Shown here: piece after piece, positions 44,791-54,600 of the stretch | How positions within the stretch are numbered: the stretch's first letter is position 1 | How the letters are laid out: every line of letters starts with the position of its first letter | Assembly: GCA_002105175.1 (NCBI GenBank) | Contig: MCGE01000035.1 | Span: forward strand, 310,001-374,000 | Direction: 5' to 3' | DNA: 64,000 nt | Source of the DNA: Absidia repens | Taxonomy: Eukaryota > Mucoromycota > Mucoromycetes > Mucorales > Cunninghamellaceae | The notes under the pieces: model-generated | What the model saw: only the letters and a program-made list of their open reading frames with translations | What the model was told of the DNA's origin: nothing | Databases searched by the model: none | Made by a program: the position numbers and the translations under genes

Positions 44791-45857
44791 TGGTAGAAAC
44801 TTAAAATCCAAGCACCAAAAAAAAAAAAGAAAAAAGGTATCACGGATATACTTGTCGCACATTTTGAAATCGATGTCGCACCTGAAAAAGTTAGATGTCA
44901 GGATTTTTCAAAATCATCCTGTCGTATTTTTTTAATGCTGACTTGTCGTCTAGGAGATGTCGCAAAATACCTTGTCACAAAACTAAAATCAATCATAACA
45001 AAGGAAAAACAAAACCATGTGCAGATCGAAGCTTTATTCATGTTATATCAGTCCCACTCTACATATACCAACACACATAGAAATAATTCCTTGGTCCCAT
45101 TGAAGAAGAATATAACAATCATCAAATTTTATTTCAAAAAATAAATCATCCAACCATCAGTACCCACTAATAATAACCAACAAGAGTAATCAGATTTATC
45201 ATACTACCACCAACAAGACCAACCAATACCATACGTTCACCACCAATGAATCGAACCAAAAGCATATGTTCGCTATCAACGAGCCATCAAATGCATCCAG
45301 AAAACTTCTGTTCAAATTACCTATAAAATAAATACAAGTCGTTAGTCATATAACATATACTTTACAGACCAAGCACTTCAACATACTGTATTACCCATAA
45401 AACCAAACACTACAACACGTTCCCCCAAGACCGAACACTACAATATATTTCCACCAGATGAAGCATTATAAGATATTCGCCACCAAATAACCCACAATAA
45501 AAAAAAGTCGTAGCTCAAACTTTTGATTTCAAGGAGCACTAGAGGCCGAGAGTTTATTTAAAAAAAGAAAATGACTAAACTAGCTGCTATAACAAAGGGG
45601 ACAGTAAATACTACAGCTTATATCCATTCGCGTTTTCCTGAGGCAACCAGCGAAGCAAGAGGTAGGGTACCGAGCATAATCTTGAAGTTCCTTCTGCGTT
45701 CTCCAGGAAAAGGTAAAAGCAATTGACTTTGGGGAATCGACCCATGGTAGCGGTAGTGAGTTGATGATATACACAATATTCCCAATAAAGGAGGCTAATC
45801 AAGAAGAGGGCACAACCATAATAAAAGATATCACTATCTGACAATTAAGATGTACTC

Positions 45858-45858
<1 letters not shown>
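44791..45858. other. Intergenic
   Basis: No convincing gene. At 45170-45490 there are loose repeats of ACCACCAA and CATATGTTC-type words. An open stretch at 45844-45611 on the minus strand lacks an ATG at its start and is not called. Confidence 0.4.

Positions 45859-45901
<43 letters not shown>
45859..45901 (+). repeat. Poly(A) run of 43
   Basis: Uninterrupted A run directly before the 131-bp tandem repeat. It could be the tail of a retrotransposed copy or a slippage tract. Confidence 0.8.
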
Positions 45902-45903
<2 letters not shown>

Positions 45904-45960
45904 TGTGGTGAGTAACGATCTTTATATTCACGTGGGAAGACTAGTTTGGAAGACTGTGGA

Positions 45961-46350
45961 GAAATCCGTATGTATGTCCGTACAAACACGATGCATACAC
46001 CAGTAACAATACTCGTTCGTCTCCAGTCTTACAAGAGAAACTCCAGCAAAACCTTCACCGACTACTAGTCGAATTGGAACTCCACTGTGAAGAAATCCGT
46101 ATGTATGTCCGTACAATCACGATGCATACACCAGTAACAATACTCGTTCGTCTCCAGTCTTACAAGAGGAACTCCAGCAAAACCTTCACCGACTACTAGG
46201 CGAATTGCAACTTACACGTGTGAAGATATCCGTATGTATGTCCGTACAATCACGATGCATACACCAGTAACAATACTCGTTCGTCTCCAGTCTTACAAGA
46301 GAAATTCCAGCAAAACCTTCACCGACTACTAGTCGAATTGCATCTCCACA
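45961..46350 (+). repeat. Tandem repeat, three copies of about 131-133 bp
   Basis: Units start near 45961, 46092 and 46225 with GAAATCCGTATGTATGTCCG or a close variant and end near ACCGACTACTAGTCGAATTG. The first two are almost identical. The unit length is not a multiple of three and no frame stays open, so it is non-coding. CGACTACTAGTCG is palindromic in its core. Confidence 0.8.
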
Positions 46351-47118
46351 CTGTCGTCCAAACAAGTCTGATCAACATTACCTTGCGAATCCAATTTCAG
46401 AAGAAGACGAATTTGGGATTTTTTATAATAATATCAGAAGAAGAAAATAAAATAAAAAAAAGACCAAAATATTGTTGGGCGACGTAATTTAACCCAGTCA
46501 CATAGGAATTTGTTCCAACTCTCCCTCTTTTTCTTTTTACTCATATCTCTCTTCACAATCTTATTTTACCCCTATCTACCATCAATAGCATTTATTGGTA
46601 AGTTTTGTATATTTTTATTTTTATGATTTATTTACTGAATAAAAAGCTAACAACCCTGTGTATGCGGTTTTCATACGTGAATTATTATTACAGCTCAACG
46701 TGTGGTTTGACGGAGTGTCATATTTGCTAGGATAAGAAGACGTTATAAAGAGTAAGTGATATAACAGATATGGTTTTTATTGAATAAAAGGACAGTGGGT
46801 TTTTATAGTAAAAATAGGGGAAGCGGATGTTGGAATGATAAATTTCTATGAAGATAGATGACTGTAGATGATAATGGATTATTGGTAGAGTTCGAGATGA
46901 GGGAATGAAATAGTGTATTTTGGAATAGATAGATGACTAACCTTTGATCTTGATTGTAGACCAAGTGAAACATAACCAGTGTAAGGATATGCTGGGTAGT
47001 GACAAGGTACAATTGTTGGAACGCGATGGGTAATCGCGTATCTGATATGTGTGGATGATGACCAATGACAAATACGACACAGAGATTTATTTTCTTGGCT
47101 CTTCCTTATTGGCCTTTA
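46351..47118. other. Intergenic with an inverted R3 copy
   Basis: R3 copy 4 lies at about 46790-46930 on the minus strand (GGGGAAGCGGATGTTGGAAT on plus). No gene seen. Confidence 0.5.
46790..46930 (-). repeat. Dispersed repeat family R3, copy 4
   Basis: Minus-strand ATTTATCATTCCAACATCCG, CTTCCCCTATTTTTACTATA and surrounding sequence closely match 62290-62395. Confidence 0.55.
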
Positions 47119-47373
47119 ATGCCTCCAAAAAAAAAAAAACGAACAAAGACTTCCAATGTGAACGATATAGTACCAACACCAATTCCTAACTCTGGCGAAT
47201 ATCAAGAAGCTACTTGGAATCAACGATGCATTCTGGCGCCACTGTCGAAAATCTGAGACCCCGGATATTGTGGAAGCAAGGTACAAGCCAACATTAGTGA
47301 ATTTGGATACTGTGATCGATGATACCCAAGACGCTGCACGTAGTTGTGCTTTACGATTTGGCCACTGATTCCA
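47119..47373 (+). pseudogene. Small hypothetical gene with a frameshift
   Basis: MPPKKKKRTKTSNVNDIVP opens after an A-run and stops early. One frame over, NIKKLLGINDAFWRHCRK and YKPTLVNLDTVIDDTQDAAR continue to a stop near 47373. The switch lies around 47200. AATAAA follows at about 47471. Family unknown; it could be a fragment of a longer gene. Confidence 0.35.
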
Positions 47374-48565
47374 CCCTCGCTGTATCAGGTCTTTTATCTC
47401 TAGTTTTATACCATTGTCTTTGTCTATATCTCCATGTCGTTTACTTCTTTAGATTTATTATTCAATCAAAATAAAGGAAGTCTCATTTGTATTTATGTAC
47501 CAGATTGTGCTCGGTGTTCCGACTTTTTTTTTTTTTTTTTTTGTGGGTTATCTGTGATAAATTTGGGGGGAAGGAGGGACGTGTGATGAAGTGTATTACT
47601 AGTTGGTTGTAGGTTGTTATTTTTTTTTTTTTTTCTTCGGGAATCGGATGCTATCGCATTGGGGGTGGTATGGTGGTTTTAGGGTACTAAATTATAAATC
47701 ATATATAAATTGAGTTTCGTATTGAATAAAGCCCATTTAGAGTGGATTAAAATAATAATAAAAAAAATGAAGGATAGGTAGAAGACTAGGCAAGTGTTTC
47801 CCAAAACGATCATCTGGCTGTATATTGTAATGTAGATGCCCCCTCATCATGCAGCTTTAAACGCCGCTCCGAGGACTTTGATCTTGACGAATAAATCAAC
47901 GTATCAGGCAGGACTCAAATGAACAGGGAGAGGGGTACGCATTTTTTGCCGTGCAAAAATAAAAAACCCATACCAAATTCCAAAGGCATATGCTTTCTAT
48001 TGTCAAGCTAAAAGCATCAAGTCTGTTCGAGATGATTGTTTTTTTTTTTTGTTTGACAGCAAATATACCTCTAACTCAGTGGTACTTGGGTTTGTTGTTG
48101 TTTTTTCTGGCAGTTATTTCATCTTCAAATCTATATACTACACATACAACAAATAAATAATGCCATCGAAAAGTTCAACAATAGAAATATATATATATAT
48201 ATATAAAGGAGGCGTATCATTTTTTATTCATTCAAATATGTATACATATACAGGTATAAAAAATAAAAATGAAAGTAGAAGACGAACTAAAAAGTAATAA
48301 GATCAAGAGAGTCAATGTATAAGCTAACTAGCATGCAAAAAGGTCAATTCTATAATCCAGTATTTCTTGAGGACCAAGTTCATCGTCACCACTTCCAAAT
48401 CATTGTAAATCTCCGCCCCACCCTTAAGACCAATCAACGCAGACACACACACACACACACATATCAAACGCAATGTAAATCCCCCCTCCTTTTTTAAAAA
48501 AAAAAAAAACAAAAAAAAACAAAAGAGGGTCCAAGTAAATATATGATCAAAGGTTTAACCAGTGT
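47374..48565. other. Intergenic
   Basis: AT-rich with poly(T) runs, a (TA)n run near 48187-48204 and a (CA)n run near 48443-48461. Nothing else recognised. Confidence 0.5.
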
Positions 48566-49846
48566 TCATGACCACGACCAATATAGTCTGTACTTTATTC
48601 CTGCCACACTATCATCATGCTCACCGCGAATGTGGAGCATGTCCTCCAGTTCCAGTTCATCCAAATCGTCGGATGGTCTGCTGTTGCTACTGCTGCTATT
48701 GCTGCTATTGCTGCTGATGCTGCTGCTGCTGCTGTTGTTGCTGCTGTGTCTAATTTCCGGAAAATCATGGAAATGGATGCCACTATATTTCAGCCGAATG
48801 TGCTTCAGGGGGGCTGGGCTGTGCATCACAAGATGACGGAGTCCATGTGCGGTAAATGTTTTGATGAAGGAGAGATCCAAGAACTGGAGATTGGGCAAAC
48901 ATTCGATCATGACATGCAACAGACGATCGGTGATGCGGTAGCCCTCCAAAGAGACCGACACCAGGTGAGGATGGGTTTGAAAAAACATGGCAAGGATGTT
49001 TTCGAGATCATGATCATCCTTCTCATTGTCATTGTTGTCATTGTTGTTGTTGTTGTTGTTAATAAAGATGTCGTCGTTGTAATCGCTCATGATTTTCTCC
49101 GTCCCTGGATATTGTAGTGTCAAATGAGTCAACAAGGGCCATAGGATGTTATTGTTGTCTGTTGTTGTTGTCAGTAACAGGCGTCGAACTAAAAGAAGAG
49201 GGGGTTCACTCATGGAGATAGTCGTCAAATCGGCAAAGTGAGCAAGAAAGGGGATGCCTTGGTGTAGTAGTGCAGTCCAGTTGGGGTGATTCTCGTCAAA
49301 GAAGACAAGCCGAAGGCTTTGGAGTGGACAATCCTTCAGCCTCAAAAAGGTGTCGGAGGACACATGGGGGCAATGGATCGATGCAAGGTGCGAAAGTTGA
49401 TGACAATGTTCATTGAGAGAATCAAAAGAGATAGACGTTATAGGACTTCTGCCGAGGAAAAGTGAGGTGAGGTTGCGACACGTCCGAGCGAGAGGCTCGA
49501 TACTGGCGTCCGTGATGGACATTGCCAGACCAATGTCCACATACTCCAAAAGACGACTGTGTTTCATCAAAAGCAGAAGATGTTTGTCTTGATAACGAAA
49601 TCCATAGTACCACCTGACTGCTCGTATATGTTGTCCGTTAGGATGAGACGCCGTTGCAAGGCAAGGGAAGAAGATTTCTGCCGCCTCTGTACTGAATAGC
49701 TCGGGTCGTTGCCATAACAAAGGGGTCGTTACTTGATACAATTGCTTGTTGACGAATGCACATTCGTAAAGATCACGTTGATGAGGGAGATGTTGGATAA
49801 TCAATGATACTATTTCAGTTGGAAGGTGGGCTAGTGTAGTAGTCAT
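48566..49846 (-). CDS. F-box protein with leucine-rich repeats
   Basis: Single exon, 426 residues. The N-terminal F-box is LPTEIVSLIIQHLPHQRDLY, ECAFVNKQLYQVTTPLLWQR, the surface that binds Skp1 in SCF ubiquitin ligases. Degenerate leucine-rich repeats follow (SLFLGRSPITSISFDSL, LPNLQFLDLSFIKTFTAHGL), probably the substrate-binding part. Low-complexity stretches interrupt them: a poly-Asn run near residue 265 and a Ser/Asn run near residue 380, encoded by TGCTGC-type repeats at 48680-48745. An ATG 12 codons upstream is possible, but the ACAATGACT context at 49846 and the F-box position favour this start. A related broken gene lies at the right window edge. Confidence 0.85.
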   Translation of the reverse strand: MTTTLAHLPTEIVSLIIQHLPHQRDLYECAFVNKQLYQVTTPLLWQRPELFSTEAAEIFFPCLATASHPNGQHIRAVRWYYGFRYQDKHLLLLMKHSRLLEYVDIGLAMSITDASIEPLARTCRNLTSLFLGRSPITSISFDSLNEHCHQLSHLASIHCPHVSSDTFLRLKDCPLQSLRLVFFDENHPNWTALLHQGIPFLAHFADLTTISMSEPPLLLVRRLLLTTTTDNNNILWPLLTHLTLQYPGTEKIMSDYNDDIFINNNNNNNDNNDNEKDDHDLENILAMFFQTHPHLVSVSLEGYRITDRLLHVMIECLPNLQFLDLSFIKTFTAHGLRHLVMHSPAPLKHIRLKYSGIHFHDFPEIRHSSNNSSSSSISSNSSNSSSSNSRPSDDLDELELEDMLHIRGEHDDSVAGIKYRLYWSWS

Positions 49847-50027
49847 TGTAGGAAAGAAGAAGGGGGTTGGCGAAGAAAACAAAAAAAAACAGTTTCATAA
49901 ATTTTATGCATTCCAAGTTCCCACACCGAAAAAACACTCCGCATGCAATCATATAATGATGGATTCTCAGTTATTGCTGTCATAATTTCTAGAGCAAAAA
50001 TAGATGCATCAATGCTTAAAAACATTA

Positions 50028-50249
50028 CTATGTTGAGAAAAAAGGCGACCTACCCTCCTCGAATGAGAGGTCGTTGACCATTTTATCATGTTTGCCATGG
50101 AGGATGAGCCGAATCGATTCCCATAACACTGGATAGGCTGCTGTATAGAAGGTTGTATTGATTTGTGCGCAATTATGTAGCGTTTTTTGGTCAAAGTAAC
50201 GCATAATCAATGGTATTATTTTATTGGGTGAAGATTGATCAAGAGGAGC
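50028..50249 (-). pseudogene. F-box fragment
   Basis: MAPLDQSSPNKIIPLIMRYF, DQKTLHNCAQINTTFYTAAY and PVLWESIRLIL form an F-box followed by a short tail. No leucine-rich repeats follow. A GTAGGT donor-like site near 50049 and an ACATAG acceptor-like site could join it to a further 60 codons that end at the start of the neighbouring F-box/LRR gene. It may be a truncated duplicate of that gene or an unusually short F-box protein. Confidence 0.45.
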
Positions 50250-51331
50250 CATATGTAATATAAGACGCATGAATAAATTAAAAAATAAAAAAATCAAACA
50301 CAGTAGCGTCAACATTTCTAATTTGAATGATAAATATCCACATTATCATGGGCCTTTCAGTAACCACATTATCTTCATTACACGGTAAACTTTAGAGTTC
50401 TTTTTTGCTTTAGTTTTTTTTTGTTTCATCACAGTATTTGTATTTCGGAATGGCTCACCCGTACAAAAAATGTCGATGCCACCCACTTGCGGGAATTCAA
50501 TTTTGATTCAGGGGACAAAAAACCAGGTTTGCGGAGATGTTTTTATTTTTTTTATTTTGTCGTTTCCCTTTTCCTTTTCTTTCCCTTTTTTCATTTTATT
50601 TTCATGAAATGATGGTGATCTTGGATTAGTATTAGAACTTGAATCAGGGGCATTTTAGAAAAATGCAATACAAATAACATGGGGAACCCCTTTCATTTTG
50701 GATTCATGATTGGGGACCGCCATTAGATTAGCCTCATCTTAGTATAACTGAACCGCCACTAATTTAGTTTAAATTAGTTTACCATAGTTTGTATCTACAT
50801 CGAAATAAAATATGTTTGTCTTTTTTTTTTATCATTAGTCTCTCTGTCATCCATTTACATTGTTTGTTTTGTCGAATGGGTATATATGCACATAGAAAAA
50901 TAAAAATAAAAAGCTGGGACGTGTGCGTGTGTGTGAAAGAGAAATGGTTGGACACTAAATAGACTACGTCCCCCACTTCATGTATATTGTATATATTTGG
51001 GCGTAGAAAAAAAAAAAAAAAAGAAAGAAAAACAGGCATGTGTTTGTGTGAACAAAAGTATAGATAGAGTATTTAGTTTGTTGGCTCCCCTTCATTTCAT
51101 ACTGAAGTGGGTAATATTGAGTCTCAGCTCATTTTCTGCGAAAAATGATATATTCCATGACCTACACCCATTGAAAAAAAAAAAAACAAAGATTTCAAAA
51201 GCAGGTGTTAGTTGGCGTTCGTTTTTATATATAGCAAACGTCTATCATTCTACGAATGGAGCGAATAGATCAATATTGAAAAAAAAGAAGACGTAGTTCT
51301 TTTATTTATTGATTTATTTATTATTAGTAAA
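50250..51331. other. Intergenic
   Basis: Holds R1 unit F and poly(A)/poly(T) runs. No gene seen. Confidence 0.5.
50620..50830 (+). ncRNA. Family R1 unit F: putative short transcript
   Basis: GATCTTGGATTAGTATTAG, the core ATGGGGAACCCCTTTCATTT (50679-50698), TTGTATCTACAT and GAAATAAAATATGT (50802-50815) in the same order as unit B. The promoter box is not recognisable here. Confidence 0.45.
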
Positions 51332-53650
51332 CTAATAGATATTAAAGCCATGACTGTCACTACCGAAATGAAAAGTCGAGCGACCAACGTCACAAAAATT
51401 AATATCAGAGTCATCCTCCCTCATCTTCTCTAATATCCATTGGTTTTTTTTAAAACTTCCGATTAAAAAAATACAATACTTAGCATAATAACCAGGAAGA
51501 GAGTACTGAGGTCGTCTTCGTCTTCCTATTATTTTGTCACAATAAAGAGGAATACAGACAACATCCACAGCAGAAATATCAGTATGATCGATTTGAAGAC
51601 TCTTGAGTGATGCGAGATGATGCGTTTTTGTAAAAAAAAACCAATTCTCGGTGTTCTTTAACGCAAACGACTGAATTGGCTTTAGATTGAGGTAGCATAG
51701 GGGCGATCCATTCTTCTTTTGATGACCAGCGGGTTGATGAAGCATAATGGTGGACTTGTTGTCCAAGTTAAAATTGTATCGGAATTCGTCCCTAGCCACA
51801 GCCATGTTGTCATTTTCCAGAGTCAGGTAGTCACTTTGAGCTGTCGAAGATAGAGTTGATGTTGCAAACGTCGGTAGAGCCATGCCTTTGTTAATAGCTG
51901 TATTGTTGCCAGACATAAAAAGAAGATTCAACTTGTCTTTGGTGTCCATGAACTCAAACAGCTTCAGTTTGACCGAGCTAAGGCTATTGATATTCCACTG
52001 ATCCACTTGGGTGATTTTGTCCTCATACTTCGATTGCGGCAGAATGGCGTAAAAACGATCCTCTACACATCGATATATCATTATCCAAATATCAATATAA
52101 AAGTTTATTGCTCTTTTCAAAACCAGAAATGGAGAACTTACCATATTTACTGGACTTGGACTTCAGTATCTTTTCTAGAAAGGTTTGCTGGCTGAGTTGA
52201 CGCAACAAACTATAAAGAAGTTTCAAGTAAACAGGATTTGACGTGTAAAATCGCGTATAGTCGCACAATAGCGGATCACCAGTAAAGTCTGGATCTGAAA
52301 AATTATCCACGTTTAGAAGATCAGACAATGAACGGTCATTAAAGTCAAATTTGAAGAAGGTGAATCCATTGGGTTGGCTTTGCGTGTTGCTTATTGACAT
52401 CATCTCTGGGACGTCTAGATTTAATTGAGTAAACCAAAATTTGAGGTTGTTTTTCTTTTTTGCAATGTGGTATTCGCTGATCACCCAAACACGAGACGAC
52501 CAATCCATGATGAGGTCCGTCAAAAATTCCATCGATTGCTTGATGCTGATACTTCTGTCATATATCAGTTGTCTCCATTCTATAGTTCGCTTAAATCTCG
52601 TCCCAAGGGATCCCATGTTCTTCCGGTAATATGTGTCGTAATCAAAGGCATACAAAGGACAATCCGCTTTATCACAATGGTTCAAATCTTCAAAGGAGTC
52701 GTTGCAAGCTGATTTAGTTATCATCGAAGTTGTTTCATCCACTTCAGAATGATGACTCACGTCAATATTATCCTGATGAAGATGATGTGCTGATGTTGAT
52801 GACGTACATGATAGTTTGCTTGTATCGTAAATGTGATTAAGTGCGTTCACAGGATTATAGCATGGGGCATGCACTTTGTAATTCATAAATCCATCCTTAA
52901 AATAACCGGTGTATTTTGTCAGCCAGTGTCTCAAGACAGGGTCATTTGGTACGTTGGCTTCGTCGAGGAATTTTTCTTCAATGACAGCGAGTTCGTCAGC
53001 GTTTCCGTGAATAAGGTGATAAATATCTTTGCTATAACGACGTGAACCCTCCATGATATCAGCATTTTTGGTCATTGTGCTCAAATGTTCCGCATGAAGA
53101 TCAGGAACAGCCACAATATAAGCAGCTTGCTTGTAAATGTTGGTCATTTGATAAATGGTGGTCTTTCGTCGCTCATAGTCGGTTTGATTGACACAAATGG
53201 CATCCACCCACACATAGTTGATGCTTCGGAGATCAGATTCCTTGGTCATCATTTCACAAAGTTCATAGAAATCATACAAATTAAACGACGTGATGGATGC
53301 TGTGTATCCAACTTGAGTATCTATCATCATCTCTTGCAATTCACCCCATCGATAAGACAGTGCCACATATTCCAAATTGTCTGTGTTTCCTTCTAACGGC
53401 ATTTCAATACAGTGAATGGTTCTATCATTGGCTGCCTTTTCAATGTCGATAAGAACAATTTGAAATGGTTCCTTCTGCTCTTCTTGCTGCTGCTGCTGAG
53501 TGTCGTTGGAGGATAACTCTATTGAAATCAGGGGGTACCATAGTCAATAAATTGTCTCTTTTTTTTAAAAAAACAAAAACAACAACACTATAACATCTAT
53601 TGCTACAACACACCTTCGAAGCAACGTTTTAACGGGTTGTTCTTCGTCAT
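51332..53650 (-). CDS. HET-6: HET-domain protein
   Basis: Exons 53650-53614 (37 nt, MTKNNPLKRCFE), 53518-52142 and 52062-51332 give 714 residues. A Gln/Glu-rich linker (QQQQQEEQKEPF) precedes the HET domain: VALSYRWGELQE, YVWVDAICVNQTDYERRKT, NIYKQAAYIVAVPDL and SSRVWVISEYHIAKKKN. The C-terminus is SHGFNIY. The 79-nt intron (52063-52141, GTAAGT donor, TGTAG acceptor) shares its position with that of HET-4, making these two the closest pair by structure. The first intron has a GTGTGT donor. No mini-exon array. The upstream region contains the LINE insertion from 54264. Confidence 0.9.
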
Positions 53651-54263
53651 GATAAAAAAAGAGAAGTGGTCCGGGAACTGATTAGAAAAAGCCAAGGATT
53701 ATATAACTTCTCACACACATTGTGACGTTTCTTTTCAGAGGAGCCAAAAGTACATCCGTTGTTCAGTAAAGAAAAGGAAATGACGCCCAGTGGGACGTCG
53801 CACAAAATCATCAGCTCTCTCTTTTTTTTTTTTTTTTTTTTTTTGGAAGTCCAGATTTTCTATGTTTAACTGCTATTTGACTATTTTTCTTCTCCTCTTT
53901 TTATTTAGCAGCGATCAGTTTATACAGCTGCCTAGACGATTAATTTTGTTCTCAATAGTTCTTGGAGCCTTTTTTTTTTTTTTGAAGATGTTGGAGTACA
54001 ACGTAACACAAACTCGTTGACGCCAATTTTGCTTTGGATAAAAGTACAAGCCCTGACCATTTTTTTTATTTCATCAGCCCTTTTTTCCCGACCATCATTA
54101 ATTTATAATACAGTGGTAATCCATCATTTTCAAAGTAGCAAAAGATTCGTTGCTTCAGACGGTACCTGTTATGCTTTCGATTCAGATTTGGTTCCTGGAT
54201 TTGGGAGCAGAGGCAAGTGTGGGGCTAGAATAATGACACTCCGACTCGCATGATATTCTATTC
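53651..54263. other. Upstream region of HET-6
   Basis: Near 53990-54060 it contains sequence that matches the region upstream of HET-4 (34255-34340) in the other orientation. From 54120 to 54250 it resembles the sequence before R1 unit D'. No gene seen; the LINE has inserted at its right end. Confidence 0.45.
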
Positions 54264-54600
54264 TTTTTTTTTTTTTTTTTGTAGTATGTCGTTTATTAAA
54301 ATTAAAATAAAGACCGGTTATCACGTCAAAAGAGCGGTGGCCGTGGTTAAAGTATAAAGTATATATGTAAATATATGATGGATGGGATCGCTGTGATGGG
54401 GGAAGAACGCAAAGGAAAAAGATGGCTAAATGGAGAGGGGGATTGCGTTTGATGGAGAAGAATTGGGAGAAAACTAAAATCTATGGAGGGGACTGGCAGA
54501 AGGAGGGATTCGTTTTTTTTTTTTTTTTTTTGTTATTTTTTTTTTTTTTTTTTTTTTTTTATTTTTTTTTTTTTTTTTTTAGGAGCTACCTGCTAGTGAT

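Noticed and set aside
45611..45844. Hydrophobic 77-codon frame as a small membrane protein
   Set aside because: It begins at TTG directly after a stop, has no ATG near its start and no homologue in the window.
54514..54580. Long T tract taken as the LINE poly(A) tail
   Set aside because: Element-like 3' UTR continues beyond it to an AATAAA and a second, terminal A tail at 54264-54281; the relic at 44329 has the same order without the inner tract.
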